The notes under the pieces: model-generated
Seen by the model: the letters and a program-made list of their open reading frames with translations, nothing else
The model's database searches: none
Told to the model about the DNA's origin: nothing
Translations under genes and position numbers: made by a program
Origin: RYN-133 sp963754285
GTDB taxonomy: Bacteria; Actinomycetota; Actinomycetes; Mycobacteriales; Jatrophihabitantaceae
NCBI GenBank assembly: GCA_963754285.1
Contig: CAVWFN010000020.1
Span: forward strand, 124,001 to 188,000
DNA: 64,000 bases
Reading direction: 5' to 3'
In this document: positions 25,015 to 33,300 of the stretch, one piece after another
Numbering within the stretch: the first letter of the stretch is position 1
Layout: each line of letters begins with the position of its first letter

Positions 25015-25778
25015 CACCGCCACCGCTGCCGACACCGACGGGAACCATGAGCGACGATTCCGAGACAAGCGGGACCGACGACGGCGCGTCCGAGGGTGCG
25101 CAGCCGTCCGGACTCGCAGAACCGACTGCTGCTGAACGGGCCGCAGCCGACGCCGCCAAGGCCGCGAAGAAGGCGCGCAAGGCGCAGGACAAGGCCGACC
25201 GTCTGGCAGCCGAGGCGGCCCGCCTCGCTTCGGTGGACGAGCCGCAGCCCGCGGTTGCTGCGGACGCGCCGTCCTCGCGGGTGCCGTTGCTGTGCGCGAT
25301 CGGCCTGCTCGTCGCGTGCGTCGCGTTCCTCGTGGTCGGAGTCGTCGTACACGTGCGTGACAGCGGCCCGGCTCCCACACCGGCGAGCAGCGTTCGCGAC
25401 GCGGCCCTGTTGGCTGCGCGGCAGGACATCGTCGTGCTCAACTCACTCGACTACCGGAACCTCGATCAGGGGCTCAATCGCTGGCTGGCCGCGTCGACCG
25501 GAACCCTGCACGCCTCGTTCGAACACATCACCGCAGCCGACCGCAAGCGGATCACCGACGCCAAGTCGGTCACCACGGCTCGGATCGTCGAAGCCGCGGT
25601 CGTGTCGCTGGACGCGACCAACGGGAACGCCACGGTCATCGCCAGCGTCGAACTGACCGTCACGCCGCCGTCTGGCAAGGCGGTCATCAAGCGCGAGCGT
25701 CAACAGGCCGACGTCACGCGCATCGACGGCATGTGGAAGATCAGCGCTCTGCAACAGGTCGGGGTGACGGTGCAGTGA
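25011..25778 (+). CDS. Mce-associated membrane protein (Mas-type, first)
   Basis: A 255-residue protein with a cytoplasmic Ala/Lys/Asp-rich N-terminus (AAADAAKAAKKARKAQDKAD), one membrane segment (PLLCAIGLLVACVAFLVVGV, about residues 100-120) and an extracytoplasmic domain of the NTF2-like Mce-associated type (LNSLDYRNLDQGLNRWL and WKISALQQVG at the end). These proteins stabilise or support Mce complexes. GTG 25011 overlaps the mceF stop; an ATG at 25047 is an alternative. Confidence 0.85.
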   Translation: MTPPPLPTPTGTMSDDSETSGTDDGASEGAQPSGLAEPTAAERAAADAAKAAKKARKAQDKADRLAAEAARLASVDEPQPAVAADAPSSRVPLLCAIGLLVACVAFLVVGVVVHVRDSGPAPTPASSVRDAALLAARQDIVVLNSLDYRNLDQGLNRWLAASTGTLHASFEHITAADRKRITDAKSVTTARIVEAAVVSLDATNGNATVIASVELTVTPPSGKAVIKRERQQADVTRIDGMWKISALQQVGVTVQ

Positions 25779-26290
25779 GGCGCGGCTGGACGTCCGTCCC
25801 GGTACTCGCGCTGACGGCGCTCGCGCTCGCCTGCGCTGTCGTGGCGACCGTGCTGCTGGCGAGTGCGGGCCAGGCCGCCACGACGGCCCCAGACACGAAC
25901 ACGGCCGTCGTCGACCGCACCCGATCGGCGCAGGTCATCGGGCAGGTCGACACCGACCTGGAGCACGTCCTCACCTTCGACTACCGCAACCCGGACGCGA
26001 CGCGCACCGCGGCGCACCAGGCCCTCGTCGGCCAGGCGCTGCAGCAGTACGACGTGCTGTTCACCGCGCTGCAGAGCAAGGCGAGCTCGCAGAAGCTCGT
26101 GCTCACGGCGAAGGTGGTGAGCGCCGGCGTCACGATCCTCGACGGCACACGCGCTCAGCTTCTCGTGTTCCTCGACCAGACCTCCACCCGCACGTCGGAC
26201 GGCGCCACGTCGACCTCGGCCGCGCAGATCCGCATCACCGCTGTCGAACAGGGCGGCGTCTGGCGGATCAGCAAGCTCGAGACGCTGTAG
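25775..26290 (+). CDS. Mce-associated membrane protein (second)
   Basis: A 171-residue relative of the preceding protein. It has a single N-terminal membrane segment (VLALTALALACAVVATVLLA) and the same NTF2-like external domain (LTFDYRNPDATRTAAHQAL, then GVWRISKLETL at the C-terminus). The GTG at 25775 sits in a GTGA overlap, so it is the last gene of the mce operon. The convergent rpiB stops only four bases beyond it, leaving no room for a conventional terminator. Confidence 0.85.
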   Translation: MRRGWTSVPVLALTALALACAVVATVLLASAGQAATTAPDTNTAVVDRTRSAQVIGQVDTDLEHVLTFDYRNPDATRTAAHQALVGQALQQYDVLFTALQSKASSQKLVLTAKVVSAGVTILDGTRAQLLVFLDQTSTRTSDGATSTSAAQIRITAVEQGGVWRISKLETL

Positions 26291-26293
26291 GCC

Positions 26294-26767
26294 TCAGGCG
26301 GTTTCGTGGCCGGCTATGGCGCCGGTCTGCTCGTACTCGGTGAGCATCGCGATGCGGCGCTCGTGCCGCTCGGCCTGCGAGAACGGTGTCGCGAGGAAGA
26401 TCTCGACGAACCGGATCGCGTCGCTGTCGGGGTGATCACGGGCGCCGAGGCTGATGATGTTGGCGTCGTTGTGTTCACGAGCCAGGCGTGCGGTCTCGTC
26501 GTTCCAGACGAGTGCCGCTCGCACGCCCTTGACCTTGTTGGCCGCGATCTGCTCGCCGTTGCCCGATCCGCCGATCACGATGCCCAGACTGCCCGCGTCG
26601 GCCACCGTCCGGGCGGCGGCTGTGATGCAGGGCGGCGGATAGTCGTCCTGGTCGTCGTAGGTGTGTGCCCCGCAATCGACGGCTTCGTGGCCGAGTTCGC
26701 CGACGCGGGCGACAAGCTTGGCCTTGAGCTCGAATCCGGCGTGATCGCTGCCGAGATAGACGCGCAT
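26294..26767 (-). CDS. rpiB: Ribose-5-phosphate isomerase B
   Basis: A 157-residue RpiB/LacAB-family isomerase interconverting ribose-5-phosphate and ribulose-5-phosphate in the pentose phosphate pathway. The phosphate-binding start MRVYLGSDHAGFELK and the active-site segment GGSGNGEQIAANKV are clear. Where E. coli RpiB has a catalytic Cys, this protein has the Glu form (GNGEQ) known from mycobacterial RpiB. In M. tuberculosis rpiB (Rv2465c) neighbours Rv2466c, whose counterpart here lies about 10.5 kb away. The ATG at 26767 is supported by GGGG upstream. Confidence 0.93.
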   Translation of the reverse strand: MRVYLGSDHAGFELKAKLVARVGELGHEAVDCGAHTYDDQDDYPPPCITAAARTVADAGSLGIVIGGSGNGEQIAANKVKGVRAALVWNDETARLAREHNDANIISLGARDHPDSDAIRFVEIFLATPFSQAERHERRIAMLTEYEQTGAIAGHETA

Positions 26768-26811
26768 CGCCCCATCATGGCAGTCCATCGGGGTGGGTGG
26801 ACGATGGACGT

Positions 26812-27711
26812 ATGACCGCACAGCCCACGCCGACCTCGCTGATCACGGCGTGGACCTGGCAGCCGGTCGCGATCGTCGCCGCGGTGGTGCTCACGGCCTG
26901 GTATCTGCGGCGCTCGCGCGCGCTGCGGCCCGGGCAGGTCACGATGTTCGCGGTCGGCATCGTCGTGCTCATCTGGGCGACGTGCGGCTTCGCCGGCGTG
27001 TACATCGACGACTTGTTCTGGGTGTGGACTGCGCAACAACTCGGGTTGCTGCTCGTGGTGCCCTATCTGCTGCTGGCCGGCGGCCCGCTCCAGATAGCCG
27101 GGCGTCCGGTGCAGCGGTTCCTGTCGACGCGCTTCGTGCGGACGATCGGCAATCCGTTGATCGGCCCGGCCCTGGTGCCACTGCTCTCGGTGGTGCTGTT
27201 CTTCGGGCCGCTGCCGCGCTGGGCGATCGATGTTCCTGCGTTCGGATGGATCGAGCAGCTCGTGCTCGTCGCGATCGGCTCGCTGATCGTGCTGCCGCTC
27301 GTGGGCGAAGGGACGCCGCGCACGTCGCTCGCTGTCGGGCTGTCTCTCGCGATCGGCTCGTTCGAGCTCGTCCTGGACGCCGTTCCCGGGCTCGCGTTGC
27401 GGCTGCACAAGACGCTGTCGACGTCCTACTTCGATTCGCGGGCGATGCACTCGTGGAGCCCGTCGCCGCTGCACGATCAACAGCTCGCCGGGGCAGTGTT
27501 GTGGTGCGTATCGGAATTGCTCGATCTGCCGTTCCTGGTGCTCGTCTTCCGGCAGTGGATCCGCGCCGACGCGAAGGACGCGGCCGACATCGACGCGGTG
27601 CTCGAAGCCGAGCGCGCCGCACGCGGCGAGGAGACCGACGACGATTCGCGCGATACCCCGTGGTGGCTGTCCGATCCGGCTATGCAGGAGCGGCTGCGCC
27701 GCCAGGGCTGA
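26812..27711 (+). CDS. CtaG-family cytochrome c oxidase assembly protein
   Basis: A 299-residue integral membrane protein with about seven or eight hydrophobic segments of the caa3-type CtaG family. Recognisable parts are WTWQPVAIVAAVVLTAWYLR, LLVVPYLLLAGGPLQIAGRP, QQLAGAVLWCVSELLDLPF and the charged C-terminus. Such proteins are linked to copper supply and oxidase assembly. The ATG at 26812 was chosen; a GTG at 26797 is in frame. Its end overlaps the convergent DUF952 gene by 32 bases. Confidence 0.82.
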   Translation: MTAQPTPTSLITAWTWQPVAIVAAVVLTAWYLRRSRALRPGQVTMFAVGIVVLIWATCGFAGVYIDDLFWVWTAQQLGLLLVVPYLLLAGGPLQIAGRPVQRFLSTRFVRTIGNPLIGPALVPLLSVVLFFGPLPRWAIDVPAFGWIEQLVLVAIGSLIVLPLVGEGTPRTSLAVGLSLAIGSFELVLDAVPGLALRLHKTLSTSYFDSRAMHSWSPSPLHDQQLAGAVLWCVSELLDLPFLVLVFRQWIRADAKDAADIDAVLEAERAARGEETDDDSRDTPWWLSDPAMQERLRRQG

Positions 27712-28033
27712 ACGCCCAGTCGCCGTCCTCGGTTCGCGTAAGCGGGTGCGTCGCGACCGCGGCATCGGTCGGGATCGGTCCGTAGATGTGCGGAAACTCC
27801 TCCCCCGCACCGTACGAGTCCTCGATCCTGAGTTCGGCCGGCACGGCGTCGGAGTCGACCTCGACGACGATCAACTCCGATTCATCGCGGTAGATCGCAT
27901 TGGCGACGCGGGCCACCTGGTTGGCGAACGAGAAGTGCACGAACCCGTCCGCATCGAAGCTGGAGGGCAGATACGTCCCCCGCTCGGTCGCCAACGCCCA
28001 ATCGGACGGCGCGACGATATGAAAGATCTGCAC
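27680..28033 (-). CDS. DUF952 family protein
   Basis: A 117-residue protein of the DUF952 family: IFHIVAPSDWALA near the start, GFVHFSFANQVARVANAIY, LIVVEVDSDAV, and FPHIYGPIPTDAAV near the end. The family is related to ADP-ribosyltransferase-like folds, but its role is unknown. I placed the start at GTG 28033 because homologs begin just before IFHI. The same frame continues upstream without a stop into the decayed HNH gene, so the two look fused by accident. Confidence 0.75.
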   Translation of the reverse strand: MQIFHIVAPSDWALATERGTYLPSSFDADGFVHFSFANQVARVANAIYRDESELIVVEVDSDAVPAELRIEDSYGAGEEFPHIYGPIPTDAAVATHPLTRTEDGDWAFSPGGAAAPA

Positions 28034-28193
28034 AGCACGATCTTGTCGGACGTACGACGGCAACACGACACAGGCAGCGAGAACTCCCCCGACCCGAGCG
28101 GCGAATGACCACAGCAGGATGACCCCGCCGGGATCAGGGACGATCCCGAGCGCAAGACGAGTAGTCAGTCTTGGCCCACGAAGGTTGACCGAG

Positions 28194-29431
28194 TTACCCC
28201 GGTTCTTGACCACGAACGCAACCGGCGGTCCGGCTACGGATCGGCGGCAGGTGACTCGTCGATCGGCTTCGCCGTAGCGCCGCCCCGTGGGCGAGGTCCA
28301 CCAGGTCGTCCCGGCCTCGTCGCGGAACACCGACCAGCCGGCGTCGTGCTTGCAGTGGTGATGCCGCGAGCAGAGTGGTTCGAGGTTCGCGATCACGGTG
28401 TTGTGTCCGTTGAACGGGATGATGTGGTCGCACTCGGAGTTGATCGCCCTGCGGTTGCAGCCGGGGAAGCGGCAGGTCGGGTGCTGCGCGGCCACCCAGC
28501 GCAGCTGGGCTGCGGACGGGAAGCGGCGTTCGGGGTGGTCGTCGATGCCGCACTGCGGGATCACCCGGCCCGTCGAGTCGACCAGGACCCGGTCGATGCG
28601 GGTGGAGGGGTCGGCGAGGATGTCGCGGACCTGGCTGGCCGGGATCGGGCCGTAACCGGCCAGCTCTCCCGGGCAGATCGCTCGGCCCATCGGCAGTGTC
28701 TTGCGCGCACGAGCACCTGCACCCGCATCCCGCGCGCCGGCGTCCCCGCCGCGGTGCGACCCAACACCAAGTCACGCAACGCGTCGGCGCGGCGCTGATC
28801 CATCGTGCGCGCGTCACCCGCTGTGTCGGCCTGCTTCGCGAGCTCGGTGAGCCGGGCAAACATCGCTTCGCCGTCCGCGGCCGTGTGGGTCGACCAGAGC
28901 CCGGCCATGCCGTCGGGCAACGGAGTGCAGTGCACCAGCCGCTGCGCCTTGGCCTCGACATGGCGTTCTTCGGCCTTGCGGGTGTCCAAGCGGGCGATGG
29001 TGCGTCGCAACGAGGCGCGGAACTGGGTCACCGTCAGCTCTGCCGCCCGGCCGAGCACCTTCTCTTCGACCTTGGCGATCACCGCCGCGTCCAGCTGGCA
29101 GGTCAGCTCCGCCGCGACCCGCACATGCGCATCGCTGATCCGCCCGGCCTCGTGCAGCGCGAGCAGCCGCGGCAGCTTCGTCGACCAGATGCGTGGCCTG
29201 CATCAACCGCGTCTTCGCGTAGTCCGGCGACCACCGCAACGCACAGGCGACCTCGTCGCGCGCCCACTCCTTGTCATCGACCGGGTCGTGGATCGAGGCC
29301 AGGTGCCGCTCGATACGCGCATGCAACCCGAGCCCGGCAGCTGAGTCGAGCTCCGCCAGATTCTCGAACTTCTGATCGCGCGTGCACGCCGCAGGATCCA
29401 CCCGCAAGAACCGCTCGATCTTCCTCGCCAC
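28194..29431 (-). pseudogene. DUF222/13E12-type HNH endonuclease, broken by two frame changes
   Basis: Three frames together give one DUF222-HNH protein. Frame one: ARKIERFLRVDPAACTRD to THLVD. Frame two, after one extra base at about 29179: KLPRLLALHEAGRISDAH to MRVQVLV. Frame three, after one missing base at about 28700-28735: RKTLPMGRAICPGELAGYGP to the HNH nuclease core CRFPGCNRRAINSECDHIIP and LCSRHHHCKHDAG. The family is abundant and often mobile in actinobacteria. The third frame has no stop until 27680, so the true end is uncertain; 28194 is where another frame stops. Confidence 0.8.
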
Positions 29432-29808
29432 GAATCGAACACTAGACCGACCCCCTGACAGTTCTCACGAGAGAATCCGCGACTGTGCATAACAATCATC
29501 GACAGTTTGGCTCGACCGTGGCAGCGCGATCACCCGGACGAGGTCGCACGCGAACACATCGCGTATCGCGTATCGCGACCTGCGTCGACTAGGCATCGCC
29601 GGTCGCGTCGCGTGACTCGCGAGACATGTTCGGTTGGGCGATCCGCTAGATCGACCGGGTCGTAGCGATCACCGAACCTGTCGTCGAGGGTCGCCTGCTC
29701 GTCCGCGATTTCGGAGACTTCGGCTCGTCGGGTGGCGAGGCAGCGGCCAGATTTCGGGCCACCATCTGCTTCCGCGCAAAGAGGATCTCCGATTGTTAGG
29801 TTCGACCC
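29432..29808. other. Gene-poor gap of 377 bp
   Basis: No supported gene. A short tandem repeat (cgcgtat twice, about 29560-29577) and a start-less open stretch on the plus strand (about 29650-29796, reading VEGRLLVRDFGDFGSSGG) are visible, which might be gene remnants beside the decayed HNH gene. Near its end is the -10 box of the SnoaL-like gene. Confidence 0.4.
29797..29802 (+). promoter_or_regulatory. Leaderless -10 box, TAGGTT, for the SnoaL-like gene
   Basis: TAGGTT is six bases before the ATG at 29809, with no Shine-Dalgarno. Confidence 0.5.
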
Positions 29809-30162
29809 ATGGCAACGCGATCACCGGCGGACGTAGTGCGCGCACACCTCGACGCGTTCAGCGCCCGCGATCTCGCCGCAATGCTCGCGACCATGGCTTC
29901 GGACGCAACGTTCGTCACCGGAACGACGACGATCCCACCGGACGAATTCGAAGAGTTCTTCGGCTGGGCGATGCGAGAGATCGAACCGACCGTCACGATG
30001 ACCAACCTCGTCATGGACGACAACCAAGTTGCCGCCGAGTTCATCGAGTCCGTCACGATCGACGGCGTTCGACGCCACCTGAATCGGGCCGCGTTCTACA
30101 CGATTCGCGACCACGTCATCTGCAATGCCAAGGTGTACGACGAGCGCGAAGACCTAGGCTGA
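29809..30162 (+). CDS. SnoaL/NTF2-like protein
   Basis: A 117-residue NTF2-like cone-fold protein. The N-terminal helix SPADVVRAHLDAFSARDLAAML followed by SDATFVTGTTTIP and the strand-rich remainder (NQVAAEFIESVTIDGVRR, FYTIRDHVI) are typical of SnoaL-like domains, which range from polyketide cyclases to ketosteroid-isomerase-like enzymes and pure binding proteins. No specific activity can be assigned. It is four bases upstream of the metallo-beta-lactamase-fold gene and could be cotranscribed with it. Confidence 0.75.
   Translation: MATRSPADVVRAHLDAFSARDLAAMLATMASDATFVTGTTTIPPDEFEEFFGWAMREIEPTVTMTNLVMDDNQVAAEFIESVTIDGVRRHLNRAAFYTIRDHVICNAKVYDEREDLG
30155..30160 (+). promoter_or_regulatory. 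Leaderless -10 box, TAGGCT, for the MBL-fold gene
   Basis: TAGGCT lies six bases before the ATG at 30167, overlapping the last codons of the upstream gene. It allows separate expression of the MBL-fold protein. Confidence 0.4.
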
Positions 30163-30166
30163 CCAC

Positions 30167-30865
30167 ATGACGTGGCGCGAGATCGGCGACGACATCTTCG
30201 TCCGCCGCCACGAAAGCTACGACCTCAACATCGGCCTGATCGTCGGCACGGACGCGTGTCTCGTGATCGACACCCGCGAGTCCCTCGCCACGGGTCGCGA
30301 CCTCGCGGACGCGGTGAGAACGGTGACCGCCACACCCTGGACGGTCGTGAACACGCACGCGCACTTCGACCACTTCTTCGGTAACGGCGCGTTCGTGCCG
30401 TGCGACATCTGGTCGCTCGATCGCTGCCGTGACGTCGTCATCGAGCGCGCGGACGAGCAGTTGACGCGGCACGGCGACGGCGAGACACCGATCGTCGCGC
30501 CCACCCACACCTTCCCGCCGCCGAGCCGGCGTCTTGAGATCGGCGGGCGAGACGTCGACCTGCGCTTCCTCGGCCGCGGCCACACCGACAACGACATCGT
30601 CATCATCGTCGATGACGTGCTGTTCGCCGGCGACCTCGTCGAAGAGGGCGGTCCGCCGCTGTTCGGTGACGCCTACCCGGCCGAGTGGCCGGCCACCGTC
30701 GCCACACTGGAAACGCTCATCCACGGACCGGTCGTCCCCGGTCACGGCGCGGTTGTCGACGCCGAGTTCGTCCGTGCGCAGCAGGAACTGTTGCGCAGCG
30801 TCGCCCACCTCGACCGCGATGCAGCGGGTCAGGCGGCTAAGACCTGGCCGCCGATCGCTCGTTGA
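30167..30865 (+). CDS. Metallo-beta-lactamase-fold hydrolase
   Basis: A 232-residue MBL-fold enzyme. The zinc motif HxHxDH is intact as H64, H66, D68 and H69 in VNTHAHFDHFFGN; further metal ligands are in FLGRGHTDND (His), VLFAGDLVE (Asp) and VVPGHGAVVD (His). It resembles class B2-like or quorum-lactonase-like actinobacterial hydrolases without a clear substrate. It is convergent with the LLM oxidoreductase at 30837, and the two overlap by 29 bases at their ends. Confidence 0.85.
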   Translation: MTWREIGDDIFVRRHESYDLNIGLIVGTDACLVIDTRESLATGRDLADAVRTVTATPWTVVNTHAHFDHFFGNGAFVPCDIWSLDRCRDVVIERADEQLTRHGDGETPIVAPTHTFPPPSRRLEIGGRDVDLRFLGRGHTDNDIVIIVDDVLFAGDLVEEGGPPLFGDAYPAEWPATVATLETLIHGPVVPGHGAVVDAEFVRAQQELLRSVAHLDRDAAGQAAKTWPPIAR

Positions 30866-31868
30866 CCGCCGGAATCACCCGTTCGCCGTACGTGGCAAGG
30901 GTGGCGTCCTTGGCATCGTGTTGCAGGTACAGCGCGAACTGGTCGACCCCGAGCTCACGCAGCTCCAGCAGTCGTTCGACCTGGCGCTCGACCGGACCGA
31001 GCACGCAGAACCGGTCGATCACGTCGTCGGGGACGAAGTCGGTGTGCGTGTTCGTCGCCTTGCCGTGGGTGTTGTAGTCGTATCCCTCGCGTGCGGCGAT
31101 GTAGTCGCTGAGTGCCTTCGGGACGGCGGCACCGTCCGCGCCGTAGCGCGCAACGATGTCGGCGACGTGGTTGCCGACCATGCCGCCGAACCAGCGCGTC
31201 TGTGCTCGCGCGTGTTCCATGGCTTCGGCAGACCCATCGGTCACGTAGGCCGGTGCAGCCACGCAGATCGACACGTCGTCGGGATCGCGCCCGGCATCGG
31301 CTGCTGCCTTGCGCACCGCTGCGATCGACCACGCGGTGATGTCGGGATCGGCCAGCTGCAGGATGAACCCGTCGGCGACCTCGCCGGTGAGAGCGAGTGC
31401 CTTGGGGCCGTATGCCGCCATCCAGATCGGCAACCGCGACGAACCACCCCACGGCAAGCGCAACGTGCTGCCGTTGTACTCGACGGCCGCACCGTTGGCC
31501 AACCCGCGGATCACCGCGATCGACTCGCGCAACGTCGCCAACGTGACCGGACGGCCGTTGGTGACCCGCACCGCCGAGTCACCGCGACCGATCCCACACA
31601 CGGTGCGATTGCCGAACATGTCGTTCAACGTCGCGAACAGCGACGCGGTCACCGTCCAGTCGCGCGTGGCCGGGTTGGTCACCATCGGCCCGACGACGAC
31701 ACGGTGCGTCGCCGACAGGATCTGGCTGTAGACGACGTACGGCTCCTGCCACAGCAGATGCGAGTCGAAGGTCCACACATGACTGAAGCCGTACTGCTCG
31801 GCACGCACGGACAGATCGACGACACGCCACGCGGGCGGGTCGTTCTGCAGGACGACGCCGAAGTCCAT
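30837..31868 (-). CDS. LLM-class F420-dependent oxidoreductase (TIGR03842-like)
   Basis: A 343-residue luciferase-like TIM-barrel enzyme beginning MDFGVVLQNDPPAWRVVDL, with HVWTFDSHLLWQEPYVVYS and GPMVTNPATRDWTVTASLF, characteristic of the TIGR03842 group. Its ATG overlaps the stop of the dihydropyrimidinase gene (ATGA), so it is made with the pyrimidine degradation enzymes. It might reduce or oxidise a pathway intermediate using F420 or FMN. No dihydropyrimidine dehydrogenase is visible nearby, so a role in that first step is possible but unproven. Confidence 0.85.
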   Translation of the reverse strand: MDFGVVLQNDPPAWRVVDLSVRAEQYGFSHVWTFDSHLLWQEPYVVYSQILSATHRVVVGPMVTNPATRDWTVTASLFATLNDMFGNRTVCGIGRGDSAVRVTNGRPVTLATLRESIAVIRGLANGAAVEYNGSTLRLPWGGSSRLPIWMAAYGPKALALTGEVADGFILQLADPDITAWSIAAVRKAAADAGRDPDDVSICVAAPAYVTDGSAEAMEHARAQTRWFGGMVGNHVADIVARYGADGAAVPKALSDYIAAREGYDYNTHGKATNTHTDFVPDDVIDRFCVLGPVERQVERLLELRELGVDQFALYLQHDAKDATLATYGERVIPAVNERSAARS

Positions 31869-33289
31869 CAGATGAGGTTCTGCGACAGGTCGCGCTTGAC
31901 GAACTGACCGTGGCTCTTGCGTCCGATGTAGTCGCCCTTGTTCACGACCATCGTGCCGCGCGAGAACACCGTGTCGACATGGCCGTCGATCTCGTAGCCC
32001 TCCCATGCCGAGTAGTCCATGTTCATGTGGTGCGACTTCCCGAGCCCGATGGACGTGTGACCGTTCGGGTCGTAGATCACGACGTCCGCGTCCGCCCCCG
32101 GCGCGAGCACACCCTTCTTGCCGTACATGCCGAACATGCGCGCGGGCGTCGTACAACAGACGTCGACCCATCGCTCGAGCGAGATCCGGCCGTCGACGAC
32201 ACCTTGGTAGAGCAGGTCCATGCGATGCTCGACCGAACCGATGCCGTTCGGGATCTTCGAGAAGTCGCCGATGCCCATCTCCTTCTGATCCTTCATGCAG
32301 AACGGGCAGTGATCGGTCGACACGGTCGTGACGTCACCCGTACGGATGTACTTCCACAACTCGTCCTGATGCCCCTCCGCGCGTGAGCGCAGTGGTGTCG
32401 AGCACACCCACTTCGCACCCTCGAACCCGTCGGCTCCGAGGTTCTCTTCGAGCGAGAGGTACAGATACTGCGGACACGTCTCGCCGAACACGTTCTGCCC
32501 CGCGTCACGCGCCTCGGCGATCCGCGCGAGCGCCTGCTTCGCCGAGACGTGGACGACGTACAGCGGTGCACCGGTCAGGTCGGCGAGCATGATCGCTCGA
32601 TGCGTCGCCTCCTGCTCGGCCTGCCAGGGACGGGTGACGCCGTGGTAGTACGGCGCGGTCTCGCCGCGAGCCAGTGCCTGCTGCACGAGTACGTCGATCG
32701 CCGAGCCGTTCTCCGCGTGCATCATGATCAGGCCGCCGTTACCGGCAGCGGCCTGCATCGCCTGCAGGATCTGACCGTCACTCGACAAGAACACGCCCGG
32801 GTAGGCCATGAACAGCTTGAAGCTGCTCACGCCCTCACCGATGAGTTCGTCCATCGCCTTGAGCGACTCGTCGTTGACGTCGCCGACGATCTGGTGGAAC
32901 CCGTAATCGATGGCGCAGTTGCCGCCGGCCTTCTCATGCCATAGCGCGAGCTGGTCCTGGACGCGCTGGCCGTGCGCCTGCACGACGAAGTCGACGATCG
33001 TCGTCGTTCCGCCCCAAGCCGCGGCGCGCGTTCCGGTCTCGAACGTGTCACTCGCGTAGGTGCCACCGAACGGCATCTCCATGTGCGTGTGCCCGTCGAC
33101 ACCGCCGGGGATCACGTACTTGCCGGTCGCGTCGACGGCGAGATCGACGTGGTCCTCGATGTCGATGCCGAGTACATCCGAGTCCGGAGCAAGCAGTGCG
33201 GCGATCTTCTCGCCGTCGATCAGCACGTCCTGTTTGGACGAGCCGGTCGAACTCACGACCGTCCCGCCCTGAATGAGGATCTTCGCCAT
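31868..33289 (-). CDS. hydA: Dihydropyrimidinase (hydantoinase)
   Basis: A 473-residue cyclic amidohydrolase that opens 5,6-dihydrouracil or dihydrothymine to the N-carbamoyl-beta-amino acid. The binuclear metal site is complete: H67 and H69 in VDGHTHMEMP, the carbamylated lysine K158 in SSFKLFMAYPG, His in LIMMHAEN and YVVHVSA, and Asp in VSTDHCPF. Middle gene of a three-gene operon with the ureidopropionase 11 bases upstream and the LLM enzyme overlapping downstream. Confidence 0.93.
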   Translation of the reverse strand: MAKILIQGGTVVSSTGSSKQDVLIDGEKIAALLAPDSDVLGIDIEDHVDLAVDATGKYVIPGGVDGHTHMEMPFGGTYASDTFETGTRAAAWGGTTTIVDFVVQAHGQRVQDQLALWHEKAGGNCAIDYGFHQIVGDVNDESLKAMDELIGEGVSSFKLFMAYPGVFLSSDGQILQAMQAAAGNGGLIMMHAENGSAIDVLVQQALARGETAPYYHGVTRPWQAEQEATHRAIMLADLTGAPLYVVHVSAKQALARIAEARDAGQNVFGETCPQYLYLSLEENLGADGFEGAKWVCSTPLRSRAEGHQDELWKYIRTGDVTTVSTDHCPFCMKDQKEMGIGDFSKIPNGIGSVEHRMDLLYQGVVDGRISLERWVDVCCTTPARMFGMYGKKGVLAPGADADVVIYDPNGHTSIGLGKSHHMNMDYSAWEGYEIDGHVDTVFSRGTMVVNKGDYIGRKSHGQFVKRDLSQNLI

Positions 33290-33300
33290 TTCGAATCCCC

